A stretch of DNA of 64,000 bases, taken from Bacillus thermotolerans (GTDB taxonomy: Bacteria; Bacillota; Bacilli; Bacillales; Domibacillaceae). A program made the position numbers and the translations under genes. The DNA lies in NCBI RefSeq assembly GCF_000812025.2, contig NZ_JWJE02000002.1, forward strand, positions 62,001-126,000. Reading direction: 5' to 3'. Each line of letters begins with the position of its first letter. Position 1 is the stretch's first letter. The notes under the pieces are model-generated. The model saw only the letters and a list, made by a program, of their open reading frames with translations, had not been told where the DNA came from and did not search any database. Shown here one piece after another: positions 1 to 10,146 of this stretch.

Positions 1-2070
1 AAACGCCGCTTTCTCCCGAATTGGAGCCGGGATTTTCTCAAGCAGTCCCTTCACCTGTGACTGCTTGCCTGCATACGCCTCCCGGGCAGCCAGCTCCTTC
101 TTTTGGTATTCTTCTAATTGCTCGCGTTGTTCCTTCCACTTTGCGTTCAACTGCCGCCGTTCGGCCAGCCACTTTTCTTTTTGCTGCAATTGCTGCTCTG
201 CTTGATTCCTTTCCTGTTCGGCTCTCTGATGAACGACCATCAGCTCGGCTTTCTGCTCAGCCATACGTGACCAATGTACTTGCATACCGGCTTCCTTTGC
301 TTCTCTTTCAAGCTCTTCCACCTTCTCCTGCTCCGATTGAACATGAATCAGGAGAGCATCCAGCTCACGCTCTGCCTCCTGTTTAGCTGCTTCTAAACGC
401 CTTGTTTCCTGTTTAGCTGCTTCTACTTCATTCTTCTCCGGGGCATCAAGATGAATAGATGCCGGATGCGGATGCTCCGTCGACCCGCACACGGCACACG
501 GTTCGCCTTCAGTAAGGGCTCGCGCCAAAATGCTCGCCTGCTGCTTCTGCCAGCTCTCCTCAAGCAAAGCGGCGTTTTTCTCCGCTTCGGCAAGCTGCTG
601 TCTTTTCTCAACCGCTTGCTGCTCTACCTTCACCCTTTGGCGCTGATATTCTTCCAGCCGCTGATTGGTCCATGCAGCTTTGTCCAGCACACGAATTTGT
701 AAATCTGCCTGCTGTTTTTTCTTTTCTTCTTCATACAGTATCTTTTGCCAGCCGTCTAAAGACTCAATCCATTCTTCCAGCTTTTCAAGCCGCTCCTCCA
801 GCTCTTTGCCCTGTGAAGAAAGCTGGGCTTTCCTTTCCTCGTATTCTTTCGCTTCCTTATTTAAACGGCTAAGGGCAGCTTGCTCTTCATCAAGCGAGAA
901 CACTTGTTCTCTTAGAGCTAGGAGGGCATTTAATGCTTCAGCTGCTTCGCTCCGTTCGGCTTCCCTATTTCTTTCTTCCTCCCATTCTGATACAGCTTTC
1001 TTCAATGCTTCCTGGCTGGCTGTAAACGCGGCGTTCGCTTGCACAGCCCTTTCCTTCTCTCTATCAAGCTCTTTCTTTAGTTTCCAGCATACTTGCTCCT
1101 GCTGCTCAAGCTTCCAGGCTCTTTGTGCCCATTCAATGTCTTCCTTCTTTCTCTCGATCAATGGCTTTTGAGCTTCGAGCTCCTTTTTTGTTTCCTCGAG
1201 GTGTTCTTTGTGCTTTAGCTGCTCAATAAGACGTTTTGCCTCATGAATGGCTTGATTGAGCTGGTCACGTGCCGTTTGCTGTTCATTAATCTCTTGCTGA
1301 ACCTCTCGCAGATGATCTCTCAATACGCGAATTTCCTCATCCAACTGAGAAAAAACAGCCGTCTCATTACGAGGCTCCTGCTGCAGGAGATGCTGCATTT
1401 TTTCTGTAACAGGCTCGATGCTGTTTAACAGCTGCTCCCTTTCCTGCCTGCTGCCCCTTACCCTTTCTGCTAATTGATCTGCTTCCTTTTTCAGCTTTTC
1501 TTCAATCAGCTTATAAAACTGAGTATGAAACAGCCGCTGCAAAACCTTTTCTTTTTCTTTACTGTCGGAGACAAGCAACTTTCTGAATTCCCCTTGAGGA
1601 ATCATTAAGATTTGTCTGAATTGATTCGCATCGATCTGAATAATTTCTTTGACCTTCTCATCAACATCCCGAACGTTCGCTGCAATCAGTTCTTTTTCAC
1701 CGTCTGCTTTTAATTCATATAATTCTGCTTTCGCCGTCACCGTCGTGTAGCCCTCTCCGCGTTCTTTCTTCTTATCCTGCTGCGGGGCCCGGTAAATTTC
1801 GTAGCTCCGTCCCTTTAAGGAGAACTCAAGGGACACCTCAGTCAGAATGCTTTCATCAGCAAACTGGCTGCGGAGCTCATTCCCTGCTCTTTCCTCACCG
1901 CTGGACTTTCCATAAATAGCGTAGCTGATTCCGTCAAATATCGTTGTTTTTCCAGCCCCGGTATTGCCAGAAATGACGAACATGGTCCGGTTCTCCAACT
2001 GCCTAAAGTCGATTTCCTCCCTGGCTGCATAAGGACCAAACGCCTGCATCGTAAGCTTAATCGGTCTCAT
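1..2070 (-). CDS. sbcC: Exonuclease subunit SbcC, N-terminal ~690 residues (cut by window edge)
   Basis: SMC-like ATPase subunit of the SbcCD nuclease, which opens hairpins and trims blocked DNA ends. The frame is open from the ATG at 2070 to the window edge, about 690 codons of a family usually above 1000 residues, so the C-terminal ATPase half lies outside. Seen: a Walker A motif (GNTGAGKT, about residues 35-42), then long Glu/Lys/Gln-rich coiled coil, then the zinc-hook motif CAVC at about residues 524-527, where two molecules join through zinc. The start overlaps the sbcD stop as ATGA, indicating translational coupling. The reverse strand of the coiled coil gives several long serine-rich spurious frames. 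Confidence 0.95.
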   Translation of the reverse strand, partial: MRPIKLTMQAFGPYAAREEIDFRQLENRTMFVISGNTGAGKTTIFDGISYAIYGKSSGEERAGNELRSQFADESILTEVSLEFSLKGRSYEIYRAPQQDKKKERGEGYTTVTAKAELYELKADGEKELIAANVRDVDEKVKEIIQIDANQFRQILMIPQGEFRKLLVSDSKEKEKVLQRLFHTQFYKLIEEKLKKEADQLAERVRGSRQEREQLLNSIEPVTEKMQHLLQQEPRNETAVFSQLDEEIRVLRDHLREVQQEINEQQTARDQLNQAIHEAKRLIEQLKHKEHLEETKKELEAQKPLIERKKEDIEWAQRAWKLEQQEQVCWKLKKELDREKERAVQANAAFTASQEALKKAVSEWEEERNREAERSEAAEALNALLALREQVFSLDEEQAALSRLNKEAKEYEERKAQLSSQGKELEERLEKLEEWIESLDGWQKILYEEEKKKQQADLQIRVLDKAAWTNQRLEEYQRQRVKVEQQAVEKRQQLAEAEKNAALLEESWQKQQASILARALTEGEPCAVCGSTEHPHPASIHLDAPEKNEVEAAKQETRRLEAAKQEAERELDALLIHVQSEQEKVEELEREAKEAGMQVHWSRMAEQKAELMVVHQRAEQERNQAEQQLQQKEKWLAERRQLNAKWKEQREQLEEYQKKELAAREAYAGKQSQVKGLLEKIPAPIREKAAF

Positions 2071-3212
2071 CGCTGGTCTGCCTCCAAACGTGCTTCCTGA
2101 ATTACTTTTTCCATGATGGTTCTCTTTTCATTTGTGAAGTCTTCTGTCGTCATTTGCTGATAAAAATCAGCAAACAGTTCAACCTCCGATTTCTTCTTTT
2201 CTCTTTCGAATGCATAGGTTGTCTTTTCCCGCTGGTCGATCAGCTCTATCTTTCTCTCTAAGTGGAGAATGTTAGGATAGGCTTGGCGCAGTTTCCCCAT
2301 TGGATCAATCAGAGCTCCCTGATCCAGCAACGTAACCTTTAAATAGTCTTCTGCTTGTTCTGCCTGGATTCGTGAAGGGTCCAATAGCTCTTCCATTGTT
2401 CCCTCGATTTCGCGCATGTCCTTCTTTGGTTTCAATGTCCGTTCCTTGATGGAAAATACCCCTTTGTCATCTATGTCGATAATCGAAATGCTTTTCCGCT
2501 GTTTCGCTTCAGAGAAAGAGTATTTTAATAAAGAACCAGAATAGCGAACGGTATCATGCTTAATCGCATCGGGGCTATGCAAATGGCCCAGCGCCGTATA
2601 GTGAAAAGGCTCAAAGACATCGGCGCTGACACAGCCTGAACCTCCAACAGAAAGCGTCCGCTCTGAATCACAGGTTTGTCCTCCAAGCACAAATGCATGC
2701 CCGACAAACACATTTACTTCACGATGATCCATTTCTTGCTCCATCTTGCCCACCAATGCCTTCATAGCCTCCTGATGGGACCGGATAGAATCATCGCCTA
2801 GCAGCTGCCGAACGACTCCCGGTTCTGCATAAGGAACACAATAAAAATTGACCCCGTTGATCCGAACCGGCGACAGCTGATCATCCGCTTTGCTTTTCAA
2901 ATAAAACCTGCTGTGCTGAAACCATGATGATCCAAAGGAAAGCCGCTCAGCACTGTCATGGTTCCCGGCAATAGCCACGATCGGTGTTTCCAGTTCAATA
3001 TTGATTTTAAACAGCATCTCATTCAATAATTCCACTGCACTTGTCGGCGGCACCGAACGGTCATATAAATCGCCCGCAATGACAACGGCATCTGGCTTCT
3101 CCTCTTCTATCACTTTAGCAAACTGCTCTAATACTTCACGCTGCTCTTCTGTCATATAGACTCCATGTACAAGCTTTCCTAAATGCCAGTCAGCTGTATG
3201 TATAAACTTCAT
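2067..3212 (-). CDS. sbcD: Exonuclease subunit SbcD
   Basis: Nuclease subunit of SbcCD (Mre11 type), 381 aa. The N-terminal metallophosphoesterase shows the metal-binding motifs in order: HTADWHLG (residues 5-12), AGDLYDR (about 47-53), AGNHDSAERL (about 82-91) and GHLHSPD (about 210). Together with SbcC it would cleave DNA in a Mn-dependent, ATP-stimulated way during repair and replication. It is the first gene of a two-gene operon with sbcC and is divergent from the small gene at 3375. Confidence 0.96.
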   Translation of the reverse strand: MKFIHTADWHLGKLVHGVYMTEEQREVLEQFAKVIEEEKPDAVVIAGDLYDRSVPPTSAVELLNEMLFKINIELETPIVAIAGNHDSAERLSFGSSWFQHSRFYLKSKADDQLSPVRINGVNFYCVPYAEPGVVRQLLGDDSIRSHQEAMKALVGKMEQEMDHREVNVFVGHAFVLGGQTCDSERTLSVGGSGCVSADVFEPFHYTALGHLHSPDAIKHDTVRYSGSLLKYSFSEAKQRKSISIIDIDDKGVFSIKERTLKPKKDMREIEGTMEELLDPSRIQAEQAEDYLKVTLLDQGALIDPMGKLRQAYPNILHLERKIELIDQREKTTYAFEREKKKSEVELFADFYQQMTTEDFTNEKRTIMEKVIQEARLEADQR

Positions 3213-3311
3213 TTATCTCACCTCAAAAATTTCTCTTCCTATCATAGTATCGAAATTTCTTTCCGTCGCCAATCACTTCTTAACCGAATCCATTAAACTG
3301 GCCGTTTCCTG

Positions 3312-3340
3312 TTGTGCCTCGATTTATGTTTGACTATAAT
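3312..3340 (+). promoter_or_regulatory. Possible sigma-A promoter of yneK
   Basis: A TATAAT -10 at 3335-3340 is preceded by TTGTGC at 3312-3317 with a 17-base spacer. A second overlapping candidate (TTGACT 3330-3335, TATAAG 3353-3358) would start transcription inside the ribosome binding site, so the first is preferred. Confidence 0.45.
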
Positions 3341-3374
3341 AAATATTGGTAGTATAAGTTTGGAGGTTGCTATC

Positions 3375-3800
3375 ATGCTTGAAGGCTGGTTTTCTTATTT
3401 TATTCTTTTTTGGACCTTTTTTTTAATCGGAAGCTTTGCCATTGGCGGATTCTTTATGTTCCGCAAATTTTTGAAGAGACTTCCGAAAGCGGACGGAAAA
3501 TCAGACATGGATTGGGAAGAATATTACGTCGAAAAAACAAGAAAACTTTGGCAGCAACCTGAAAAAGAGCTGCTTGAAGAGCTTGTCAGCCCGGTCCCCG
3601 AGCTATTTCGGGATGTCGCCCGCCAGAAAATCGCTGGAAAAATTGGCGAGCTCGCATTAAGAGAGAAAGCAAAAAGAATTAACCAAGATTTAGTTATTAG
3701 GGGCTATATTGTGGCTACTCCTAAACGCGACCATAAATTTCTGCGCAAGAAGCTCAATGAAATGCAAATTGATGTTTCTCCCTATAACCACTTATTTTAA
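3375..3800 (+). CDS. yneK: DUF2621 family membrane protein, YneK-like
   Basis: A 141-aa protein with one N-terminal hydrophobic segment (about residues 4-28) and a charged cytosolic tail; it matches the DUF2621/YneK family, whose function is not known to me. The frame extends upstream to 3312, but the ATG at 3375 has a good GGAGG at 3362-3366, so that start is preferred. As in B. subtilis it lies beside ccdC, but here it converges on the ccd genes with a shared terminator between. The link to cytochrome c biogenesis is positional only. Confidence 0.8.
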   Translation: MLEGWFSYFILFWTFFLIGSFAIGGFFMFRKFLKRLPKADGKSDMDWEEYYVEKTRKLWQQPEKELLEELVSPVPELFRDVARQKIAGKIGELALREKAKRINQDLVIRGYIVATPKRDHKFLRKKLNEMQIDVSPYNHLF

Positions 3801-3808
3801 GTCTACAA

Positions 3809-3843
3809 AAAAGAGCCCGCTTTCTAATAAGCAGGCTCTTTCT
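3809..3843. terminator. Bidirectional intrinsic terminator between yneK and ccdC
   Basis: A 9-bp inverted repeat (agagcccgc 3812-3820 with gcaggctct 3831-3839, one mismatch) is flanked by A-rich sequence on the left and T-rich on the right, serving the convergent yneK and ccdC. Confidence 0.75.
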
Positions 3844-4344
3844 TCATAGAATCGTCTGATGATCCAGCGAACCATTCGACATTTTCGTTTTCAGCTTTCG
3901 ATATTGAAGGTACATAGAAATTCTCCACGGCAGGATCATGGAGAAAGCGAGAATAAAGAACATGCCGCTCAGTTCTCCTAGATCGACAGATGAGCTCAAT
4001 ACTACCTTGCCAATAATTCTAATGATTAAAAGGCTGATTAAAATAATGGGAAACGCTTTCGAACGCTTTAAATAAATCTCGCTGCTTCGAACTTCAAATT
4101 TGGATGTTTTTATTAATAAGATGGAGAACAGCATTCCCACCACTACAGCTTCCAATAATTCCACAGGTGTCACTCGAAACACCGGAAAGATAAACATAAG
4201 GGCACCTGTACTCATAAATAGCGGCGGCAAAATAATTTTCTTCGCTGACGCTGGTTTCTTCGCCGCTTTCATGCGCACAATCATTGCGGCAATGCCCATA
4301 AGAACCGCTAGAATGGTTGAAGCCGCAATCCACATTTTGATCAT
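3844..4344 (-). CDS. ccdC: CcdC family membrane protein
   Basis: A 166-aa integral membrane protein with about five hydrophobic segments, matching CcdC (YneJ). It is encoded just downstream of ccdA, as in B. subtilis, where the locus is tied to cytochrome c maturation and CcdA supplies reductant across the membrane. CcdC itself is not essential for that in B. subtilis and its exact role is unclear. About 65 bases separate it from ccdA. Confidence 0.85.
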   Translation of the reverse strand: MIKMWIAASTILAVLMGIAAMIVRMKAAKKPASAKKIILPPLFMSTGALMFIFPVFRVTPVELLEAVVVGMLFSILLIKTSKFEVRSSEIYLKRSKAFPIILISLLIIRIIGKVVLSSSVDLGELSGMFFILAFSMILPWRISMYLQYRKLKTKMSNGSLDHQTIL

Positions 4345-4409
4345 TCCTTATCTGTCATATGCATTTGCTATGCTATTATAATTGATTTTCACTAAAAAGC
4401 AAAGGGACC

Positions 4410-5117
4410 TTAAAATCCCGTAAAGCCGCCGAAAAACGGACTTAAGAAGATAATAATCTTCGTCATCCAGTCAAAGAACAAAACAATCCCCATCACGATC
4501 ATAATGTAGCCGCCAACCTTTACAATCATTGCACTATGCTTCCGAATCCATTTCATCCGGCCGATGAAGAACGACAGAATAAAGAATGGAATGGCAAATC
4601 CAAGTGTATAGGCAATCATGTACAATAAACCAGAACCCGGATTAGCCGCTGCTAATGCAAAGACCGATAGCAGGATTGGCCCGGTACAAGGTGTCCAGCC
4701 AGCGGCAAACGCTAAACCAATCAGCACAGAGCCAAAATAGCCAGCTGGCCGATTCTTAAATTCCACTCGCCTATCCTTCATCATGAATGTCGGCTGAAGA
4801 ATACCTGTTACAACCAATCCGAAGAAGACGATGAAGATGGCTCCAATTTGTCGAATGAAGTCCTGGTAACGGGCAAATAGGTCACCAATAAAGCTTGAAG
4901 CAAACCCTAAAGCAATGAAAATCAGCGAGAATCCGAGCAGGAAGCAAAGGGTGTGAAGCATGCTTCGCTTCTGCAGCATATTGTTTTCATTTTTCAGTTC
5001 ATTTACGCTCATGCCGGTGATATAAGAAAGAAATGCTGGATACAGCGGCAAACAGCATGGAGAAATGAAGCTGAGAAAGCCCGCTCCAAATGCTAAAAAT
5101 ATATTAATATCAGTCAA
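4410..5117 (-). CDS. ccdA: Cytochrome c-type biogenesis protein CcdA
   Basis: Thiol-disulfide transporter of the DsbD/CcdA type with six transmembrane segments. The two expected cysteine sites are present: [14 protein letters not shown] near the N-terminus and [11 protein letters not shown] about residue 150. It passes electrons from cytosolic thioredoxin to extracytoplasmic thiol proteins for cytochrome c and spore cortex assembly. I choose the TTG at 5117, so the protein begins [16 protein letters not shown] like B. subtilis CcdA, with a purine-rich site (GGCAGGGA) just upstream. The longer ATG start at 5138 has no visible ribosome binding site. Confidence 0.9.
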   Translation of the reverse strand: MTDINIFLAFGAGFLSFISPCCLPLYPAFLSYITGMSVNELKNENNMLQKRSMLHTLCFLLGFSLIFIALGFASSFIGDLFARYQDFIRQIGAIFIVFFGLVVTGILQPTFMMKDRRVEFKNRPAGYFGSVLIGLAFAAGWTPCTGPILLSVFALAAANPGSGLLYMIAYTLGFAIPFFILSFFIGRMKWIRKHSAMIVKVGGYIMIVMGIVLFFDWMTKIIIFLSPFFGGFTGF

Positions 5118-5239
5118 TGTACTTCCCTGCCTTTCCATTCACATTGTAACAAAGTTTCATGCTGGAGAGGAGAAAAACCCTCATAAACTCTAAGCAGCCC
5201 CTTTCTGTATAAATAACTAATAGAGGAAAGTATTTAATT

Positions 5240-5268
5240 TTGAAAAAAAGTAAAAGATTGGGTATACT
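5240..5268 (+). promoter_or_regulatory. Sigma-A-type promoter of the Spo0E-like gene
   Basis: TTGAAA (5240-5245), a 17-base spacer and TATACT (5263-5268) lie about 50 bases before the GTG start at 5319. Confidence 0.65.
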
Positions 5269-5318
5269 AGAGAAACTACAAGAGCTGTCTCATTACTTTA
5301 CAGAAAGGAATCGTACCC

Positions 5319-5510
5319 GTGCGCAAAGATGAATTGCTAGATGCCATCGAGAGAAAACGGACAGAGCTGTTCAAGGTTGTGGCAGCTAACGGTTTAAGCT
5401 CCCCTCTGGCAGTGAAGTACAGCCAGGAACTCGATCATTTATTGAATCACTATGACAGTAAGTACACCCGTGTCTCTTCACTGCCTTTTAATAAACCATA
5501 CAAAAAATGA
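5319..5510 (+). CDS. ynzD: Spo0E-family aspartyl-phosphate phosphatase (YnzD-like)
   Basis: A 63-aa protein with the Spo0E signature SQELD at residues 35-39 in a two-helix hairpin fold. Members dephosphorylate Spo0A~P and so oppose entry into sporulation. It sits between ccdA and yneF as ynzD does in B. subtilis. The start is GTG at 5319, with the ribosome binding site gaaaggaa at 5303-5310. It has its own promoter and terminator and is transcribed against its neighbours. That it targets Spo0A is inferred from the family. Confidence 0.88.
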   Translation: MRKDELLDAIERKRTELFKVVAANGLSSPLAVKYSQELDHLLNHYDSKYTRVSSLPFNKPYKK

Positions 5511-5552
5511 GCACATATTCCGATAACTACTGAGGAATAGTGCTCATTTTTT
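5502..5552. terminator. Intrinsic terminator after ynzD
   Basis: TGAGCAC (5508-5514) and GTGCTCA (5540-5546) form the outer stem, with TATTCC/GGAATA continuing it inward, followed by TTTTTT. An A-run before the left arm could make it bidirectional. The left arm includes the stop codon. Confidence 0.8.
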
Positions 5553-5577
5553 GTATGCTCGCAATGAGCTCAAAATA

Positions 5578-5602
5578 AAAGCACTCAATATTGAGCGCCC
5601 TT
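5578..5602 (-). terminator. Intrinsic terminator after yneF
   Basis: Read on the minus strand, GCGCTCA and TGAGTGC form a 7-bp stem directly after the yneF stop, followed by TTTTATTTT. Confidence 0.65.
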
Positions 5603-5821
5603 TTATTTATTATTATCGAATTGCTTGTTCATTTGAGACATCATTTGATTTATCTTCTTCTGCGAAGGCTTCATTCCCATTTGCATCATTAACATTCGCA
5701 GCATTTGTTCATTAATTGGCGGATTTTTCTTTAAGTAGTCCATCATATATTTACGGGCTAAGAAAAATCCAAGCGCAATTCCAGCTGCAAAAGCCAGAAT
5801 TCCGACGATTACATACCACAT
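5603..5821 (-). CDS. yneF: YneF family small membrane protein (UPF0154)
   Basis: A 72-aa protein with one N-terminal transmembrane segment (about residues 3-22, [20 protein letters not shown]) and a basic, Met-rich tail containing [20 protein letters not shown], the hallmark of the UPF0154/YneF family. The function is unknown. The start has GGAGGAAG upstream. It lies directly downstream of sirA, as in B. subtilis. Confidence 0.9.
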   Translation of the reverse strand: MWYVIVGILAFAAGIALGFFLARKYMMDYLKKNPPINEQMLRMLMMQMGMKPSQKKINQMMSQMNKQFDNNK

Positions 5822-5901
5822 AAAATACTTCCTCCTTCATATTGTCTAATAAAAGTTTACTAAACCGGAAACCATTATACAATATGAAAGAGTAATTTTC
5901 C

Positions 5902-6348
5902 TTACTTAAAGAGGATTTCTTTTTTGATCGGAGCGAGCCAGCCGTAGTTTTTTTGCTGGAAGTCTACAGCAAATAAGCAGGCATTCAACTTCTTTAGTGC
6001 ATGGAAGAAAATCGTTTCTGCTTCGTAGCTGCCTGATGCCTTTAAGTAAAGACAATGCTTCTTTGTCAGGAGTACTGCTTTTCCTTTTTCTTTCGGCAGT
6101 TCTACTTTGTATAACGATTCACTCTCTGACGAAAAACCAGATTTGCCGCCTAGTGCCTTTTTCAAGGCAGAAGCGACTGCGCTTAAGGAAAACTCCTGTG
6201 TGATATGTTGAATCTGCCGCTCGATAACACTTTTTTCTTCTTTTCCTTTAATTGTACTCTCGAAAAACAGCTGAAAAAAACTATGTTCACGCCCATAGAA
6301 GTAGTGGGCAAATTCTTCACCGATCCAATAAATTTGATAGCTCCTCAT
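5902..6348 (-). CDS. sirA: Sporulation inhibitor of replication SirA
   Basis: A 148-aa protein aligned by eye with B. subtilis SirA (YneE): an IGEEFAHYFYGRE start, then SGSYEAETIFFHALKKL, then DFQQKNYGWLAPIKKE near the C-terminus. SirA binds domain I of DnaA and blocks new rounds of replication when sporulation begins. The ATG at 6348 gives the same N-terminus as B. subtilis; a GTG at 6354 is also possible because GGAGG lies close upstream. The preceding gene is tkt, separated by a terminator. A near-match to a Spo0A box lies upstream, in keeping with Spo0A control known in B. subtilis. Confidence 0.9.
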   Translation of the reverse strand: MRSYQIYWIGEEFAHYFYGREHSFFQLFFESTIKGKEEKSVIERQIQHITQEFSLSAVASALKKALGGKSGFSSESESLYKVELPKEKGKAVLLTKKHCLYLKASGSYEAETIFFHALKKLNACLFAVDFQQKNYGWLAPIKKEILFK

Positions 6349-6438
6349 TCCCACAATCCCTCCTGCTTGTCCTTTTCTCCCATTATAGAAAAGAATTGTT
6401 GCCGGAGTTGTTGAATTTTGGGAAAAACAATCACTAGT

Positions 6439-6447
6439 TTTGTCGAT
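6439..6447. promoter_or_regulatory. Possible Spo0A box upstream of sirA
   Basis: TTTGTCGAT-type sequence (TGTCGAT at 6441-6447) differs by one base from the TGTCGAA core. It lies about 65 bases before the start expected from a TATAAT at 6382-6387 (minus strand), a promoter with a poor -35, as expected of an activated promoter. A short motif, so the call is tentative. Confidence 0.35.
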
Positions 6448-6465
6448 TCTTTATTTTTTAACCAC

Positions 6466-6502
6466 AAGAAAAGCCAGGCAAGCCTTGCCCGGCTTTTCTT
6501 TC
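6466..6502 (-). terminator. Intrinsic terminator after tkt
   Basis: On the minus strand AAAAGCCGGGCAAGG and the matching CTTGCCTGGCTTTT form a long stem just past the tkt stop, followed by TTTTC. Confidence 0.8.
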
Positions 6503-6515
6503 TTGTCTTTTGTTA

Positions 6516-8522
6516 TTAACGATCAAGCAACGCTTTGGCGCGTGAAACGATATTTTCAGCTGTAAATCCATACTCTTTCATCACAGTAGAGCCTGGAGCA
6601 GAAGCACCAAAACGATCTATTGCTACTATATCTCCTTCATCGCCTGTATAGCGTTCCCATCCAAAGGAAGCTCCCATTTCAATTGCTAAGCGTTTCTTTA
6701 CTTCTTTCGGAAGGACAGAACGCTTGTATTCTTCGCTTTGCTGCTCGAAGCGATCCCAAGAAGGCATGCTGACAACTGATGCATGAATCCCTTCCTGCTC
6801 AAGAGCTTGCTGTGCCTCCACAGCCAAACTCACTTCAGAACCTGTCGCTAGAAGCAGCAGATCAGCTGTTTCTTTTCCGGCCGGTGAGACGACGTAAGCA
6901 CCTTTCGCTACGCCTTCTGCTGCCGTCTCAGCAGTCCCTTTTAATGTTGGCAAGCCTTGACGAGTCAGTACAAGCGCTGTCGGTGTCTCCTTAGACGTAA
7001 CAGCCAGCTTCCAGGCCGCCGCTGTCTCATTTGCATCAGCCGGGCGAATAACAGATACATTCGGCATGGAGCGCAGAGCCGCTAAGTGTTCAACCGGCTC
7101 ATGCGTTGGCCCATCCTCACCTACAGCAATGCTGTCGTGTGTAAACACGTATGTGACCGGTAAATTCATTAGCGCAGATAGTCTAATAGCCGGGCGCAGA
7201 TAGTCTGAGAAGACAAAGAAGGTGCCGCCGAAGACTTGAAGTCCGCCATGAAGCGCCATACCATTCAGCGCTGCTCCCATGCCAAACTCCCGTACACCGA
7301 ACCAAATGTTGCGTCCTTCATATGCGTCTGGGAAAAAGTCTTTTTCGTTTTTAATCGCTGTCTTATTGGAGCCTGCTAAATCCGCAGAACCGCCGATAAA
7401 CGTAGGAAGATTTTTCGCAATCGCATTTAACACTTCACCAGAAGACGCACGGCTGGCCAGGCTTTTTCCTTCTTCATATACTGGAATATCCTTATCCCAG
7501 CCTTCAGTCAGCTCACCATTTATCGCTCCCTGGAGCTGTCGGCCAAGCTCGGGGTACTTTTGCTGGTATTCCTTAAATAGGTTGTTCCATTTTTCTTCTG
7601 CTTCTCTGCCCTTCTGAACGATGAGTTCCTCGAAGCGGCCGTATACCTCTTCAGGCACATAGAAGTCTTCTTCAAATGTCCATTGGTAATATTCCTTCGT
7701 CAGTTTCATCTCATCTTCACCGAGCGGGGCACCGTGGACATCTGACTTACCTGACTTATTTGGTGAACCATAACCGATAATTGTTTTTACTTCAATCAGA
7801 GTCGGGCGGGAAGTATCCTTTTGTGCTTCCTCAATCGCTTTGGAAATTTCTTCCATGTCGTTGCCATCTTCTACACGCAAATATTGCCATCCGTATGATT
7901 GGAAACGTTCCCCGACATTTTCAGAGAAGGACTTATCCAGTTCTCCATCTAGTGAAATATCATTAGAATCATACAACATGATCAAACGGCCTAATTTCAA
8001 GTGCCCAGCAAGAGAGGCAGCTTCTGAAGCTACACCTTCCATTAAGTCTCCATCTCCGCAAAGGGCATATGTAAAGTGATTGACAACCTCATAATCATCC
8101 TTATTATAAACAGCTGCTAGATGTCTTTCAGCCATCGCCATTCCGACAGCCATGCCTACCCCTTGACCAAGAGGACCTGTTGTAGCTTCTACGCCATCCG
8201 TATGGCCATATTCCGGATGTCCTGGTGTCTTGCTTCCCCATTGGCGGAAGTTCTTAATTTCCTCCATAGAAAGATCGTACCCGGATAAATGCAGCAAGCT
8301 GTAAAGCAGCATAGAGCCGTGGCCTGCTGAAAGTACAAAACGATCCCGGTTGAACCATTTGGAGTTTTTTGGATTATGATTCATAAAGCGGCTCCAAAGA
8401 GTATACGCCATCGGGGCAGCGCCCATTGGCAGCCCTGGGTGGCCGGAATTTGCTTTTTCAATCGCATCTATTGAAAGAGTACGAATAGTATTGACTGCTA
8501 ACTGATCAACTTTGTCGAACAT
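6516..8522 (-). CDS. tkt: Transketolase
   Basis: A 668-aa thiamine-diphosphate enzyme of the pentose phosphate pathway, transferring two-carbon ketol units between sugar phosphates. The family order is complete: an N-terminal ThDP domain with GDGDLMEG (about 155-162) and SNDISLDG, the HGAPLG loop (about 263-268), then the pyrimidine domain with [13 protein letters not shown] (catalytic Glu about 410), [16 protein letters not shown], and a C-terminal domain. The length is normal. The start at 8522 has GAAAGGAA upstream. It has its own terminator and a TATAAT at about 60 bases upstream. Confidence 0.97.
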   Translation of the reverse strand: MFDKVDQLAVNTIRTLSIDAIEKANSGHPGLPMGAAPMAYTLWSRFMNHNPKNSKWFNRDRFVLSAGHGSMLLYSLLHLSGYDLSMEEIKNFRQWGSKTPGHPEYGHTDGVEATTGPLGQGVGMAVGMAMAERHLAAVYNKDDYEVVNHFTYALCGDGDLMEGVASEAASLAGHLKLGRLIMLYDSNDISLDGELDKSFSENVGERFQSYGWQYLRVEDGNDMEEISKAIEEAQKDTSRPTLIEVKTIIGYGSPNKSGKSDVHGAPLGEDEMKLTKEYYQWTFEEDFYVPEEVYGRFEELIVQKGREAEEKWNNLFKEYQQKYPELGRQLQGAINGELTEGWDKDIPVYEEGKSLASRASSGEVLNAIAKNLPTFIGGSADLAGSNKTAIKNEKDFFPDAYEGRNIWFGVREFGMGAALNGMALHGGLQVFGGTFFVFSDYLRPAIRLSALMNLPVTYVFTHDSIAVGEDGPTHEPVEHLAALRSMPNVSVIRPADANETAAAWKLAVTSKETPTALVLTRQGLPTLKGTAETAAEGVAKGAYVVSPAGKETADLLLLATGSEVSLAVEAQQALEQEGIHASVVSMPSWDRFEQQSEEYKRSVLPKEVKKRLAIEMGASFGWERYTGDEGDIVAIDRFGASAPGSTVMKEYGFTAENIVSRAKALLDR

Positions 8523-8622
8523 GGCAAACTTCCTTTCCTAGACAATGTAGTTCCTTCTTAATATTATAGGTCTTTCAGAAAATATACAAGATTTCGGAGA
8601 ACATCCGCCTCAAATTTATAAC

Positions 8623-8643
8623 AAAAAAACCGGCTTCAGCCGG
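8623..8643 (-). terminator. Intrinsic terminator upstream of tkt
   Basis: On the minus strand CCGGCT-GA-AGCCGG is followed by TTTTTTT. It closes the yneA-yneB-ynzC unit or the candidate RNA that precedes it, about 150 bases after the ynzC stop. Confidence 0.8.
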
Positions 8644-8792
8644 CCCTTTCCTATTAGCAAAGACTCACTTCTTCCGCGCGGGCGCTTACAGGTCCGTAAC
8701 CATACCGCTTTCCGTGCTTTTAAGGCAAGTATTCTTAACTAACCTATTCATATTGAACATGAACTTTTTCCGCTGACAAAGACGAAGTTACA
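8644..8792 (-). ncRNA. Candidate structured RNA or long 3' UTR between ynzC and tkt
   Basis: This stretch holds no recognised gene but folds by eye into a rod: UUAGUUAAGA (8742-8733) with UCUUUGCUAA (8663-8654), then ACUU/AAGU, GCGG/CCGC and an inner UUAC/GUAA hairpin, ending at a strong terminator. A GC-rich patch (8676-8684, ccgcgcggg) is unlike the flanking AT-rich intergenic DNA. A possible -35 TTGTCA lies just after ynzC, but the -10 is weak. A 24-codon ATG frame also lies here with a poor ribosome binding site. It could be an independent RNA, a 3' UTR, or chance. Confidence 0.35.
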
Positions 8793-9026
8793 TTAATGCA
8801 TTCTTTTTCGGTTTTGAATGTTTTTGACCTTTTTAGGAGTTACTTCATTCCCCTCTGGATCAAAAATACGCACGTTTTCTACCGTGTTCTTTACCGACTT
8901 GCGGAAAGCATTTAAGTATTCCTGGCGCAGCTCTTTCTGCTCCGCTTGCTCTTTTGGTGTAAGGCCTTCTGCCTTTGACTTTTTAGAAAGTTCATTGATA
9001 CGTGCAAGTTTATTTGAAGAAAGCAT
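8793..9026 (-). CDS. ynzC: DUF896 family protein (YnzC-like)
   Basis: A 77-aa protein of the DUF896 family: two N-terminal helices with LARINELSKKSKAEGLTPKE, then EQKELRQEYLNAFR, the conserved core, and a basic tail with IFDPEGNEVTPKKVK. In B. subtilis YnzC is encoded with yneA and yneB in an SOS-induced unit; its role is unclear. The same order yneA-yneB-ynzC is seen here, with about 117 bases from yneB to ynzC and no obvious terminator between, so cotranscription is likely. Confidence 0.92.
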   Translation of the reverse strand: MLSSNKLARINELSKKSKAEGLTPKEQAEQKELRQEYLNAFRKSVKNTVENVRIFDPEGNEVTPKKVKNIQNRKRMH

Positions 9027-9143
9027 AGATTGTCTCTGTTCAACCTCTAACCTTAAATGGTTAGATATTCAACAGACGCTCCTTTCTATAAGATGATTCC
9101 TTCTCATTCTATAAGAAAAAAGACGTCTAAACAAGCAAGTTGC

Positions 9144-10129
<986 letters not shown>

Positions 10130-10146
10130 AACAAAATCCCTCCGCT

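Noticed and set aside
21-1171. Several long plus-strand frames rich in Ser, Leu and Phe
   Set aside because: They lie opposite the sbcC coiled-coil coding region and reflect its repeated Glu/Lys/Gln codons. The minus frame has the clear SbcC motifs.
8700-8760. Twenty-four-codon ATG frame inside the candidate RNA
   Set aside because: Weak ribosome binding site and overlap with the predicted helices; not enough to call a gene.
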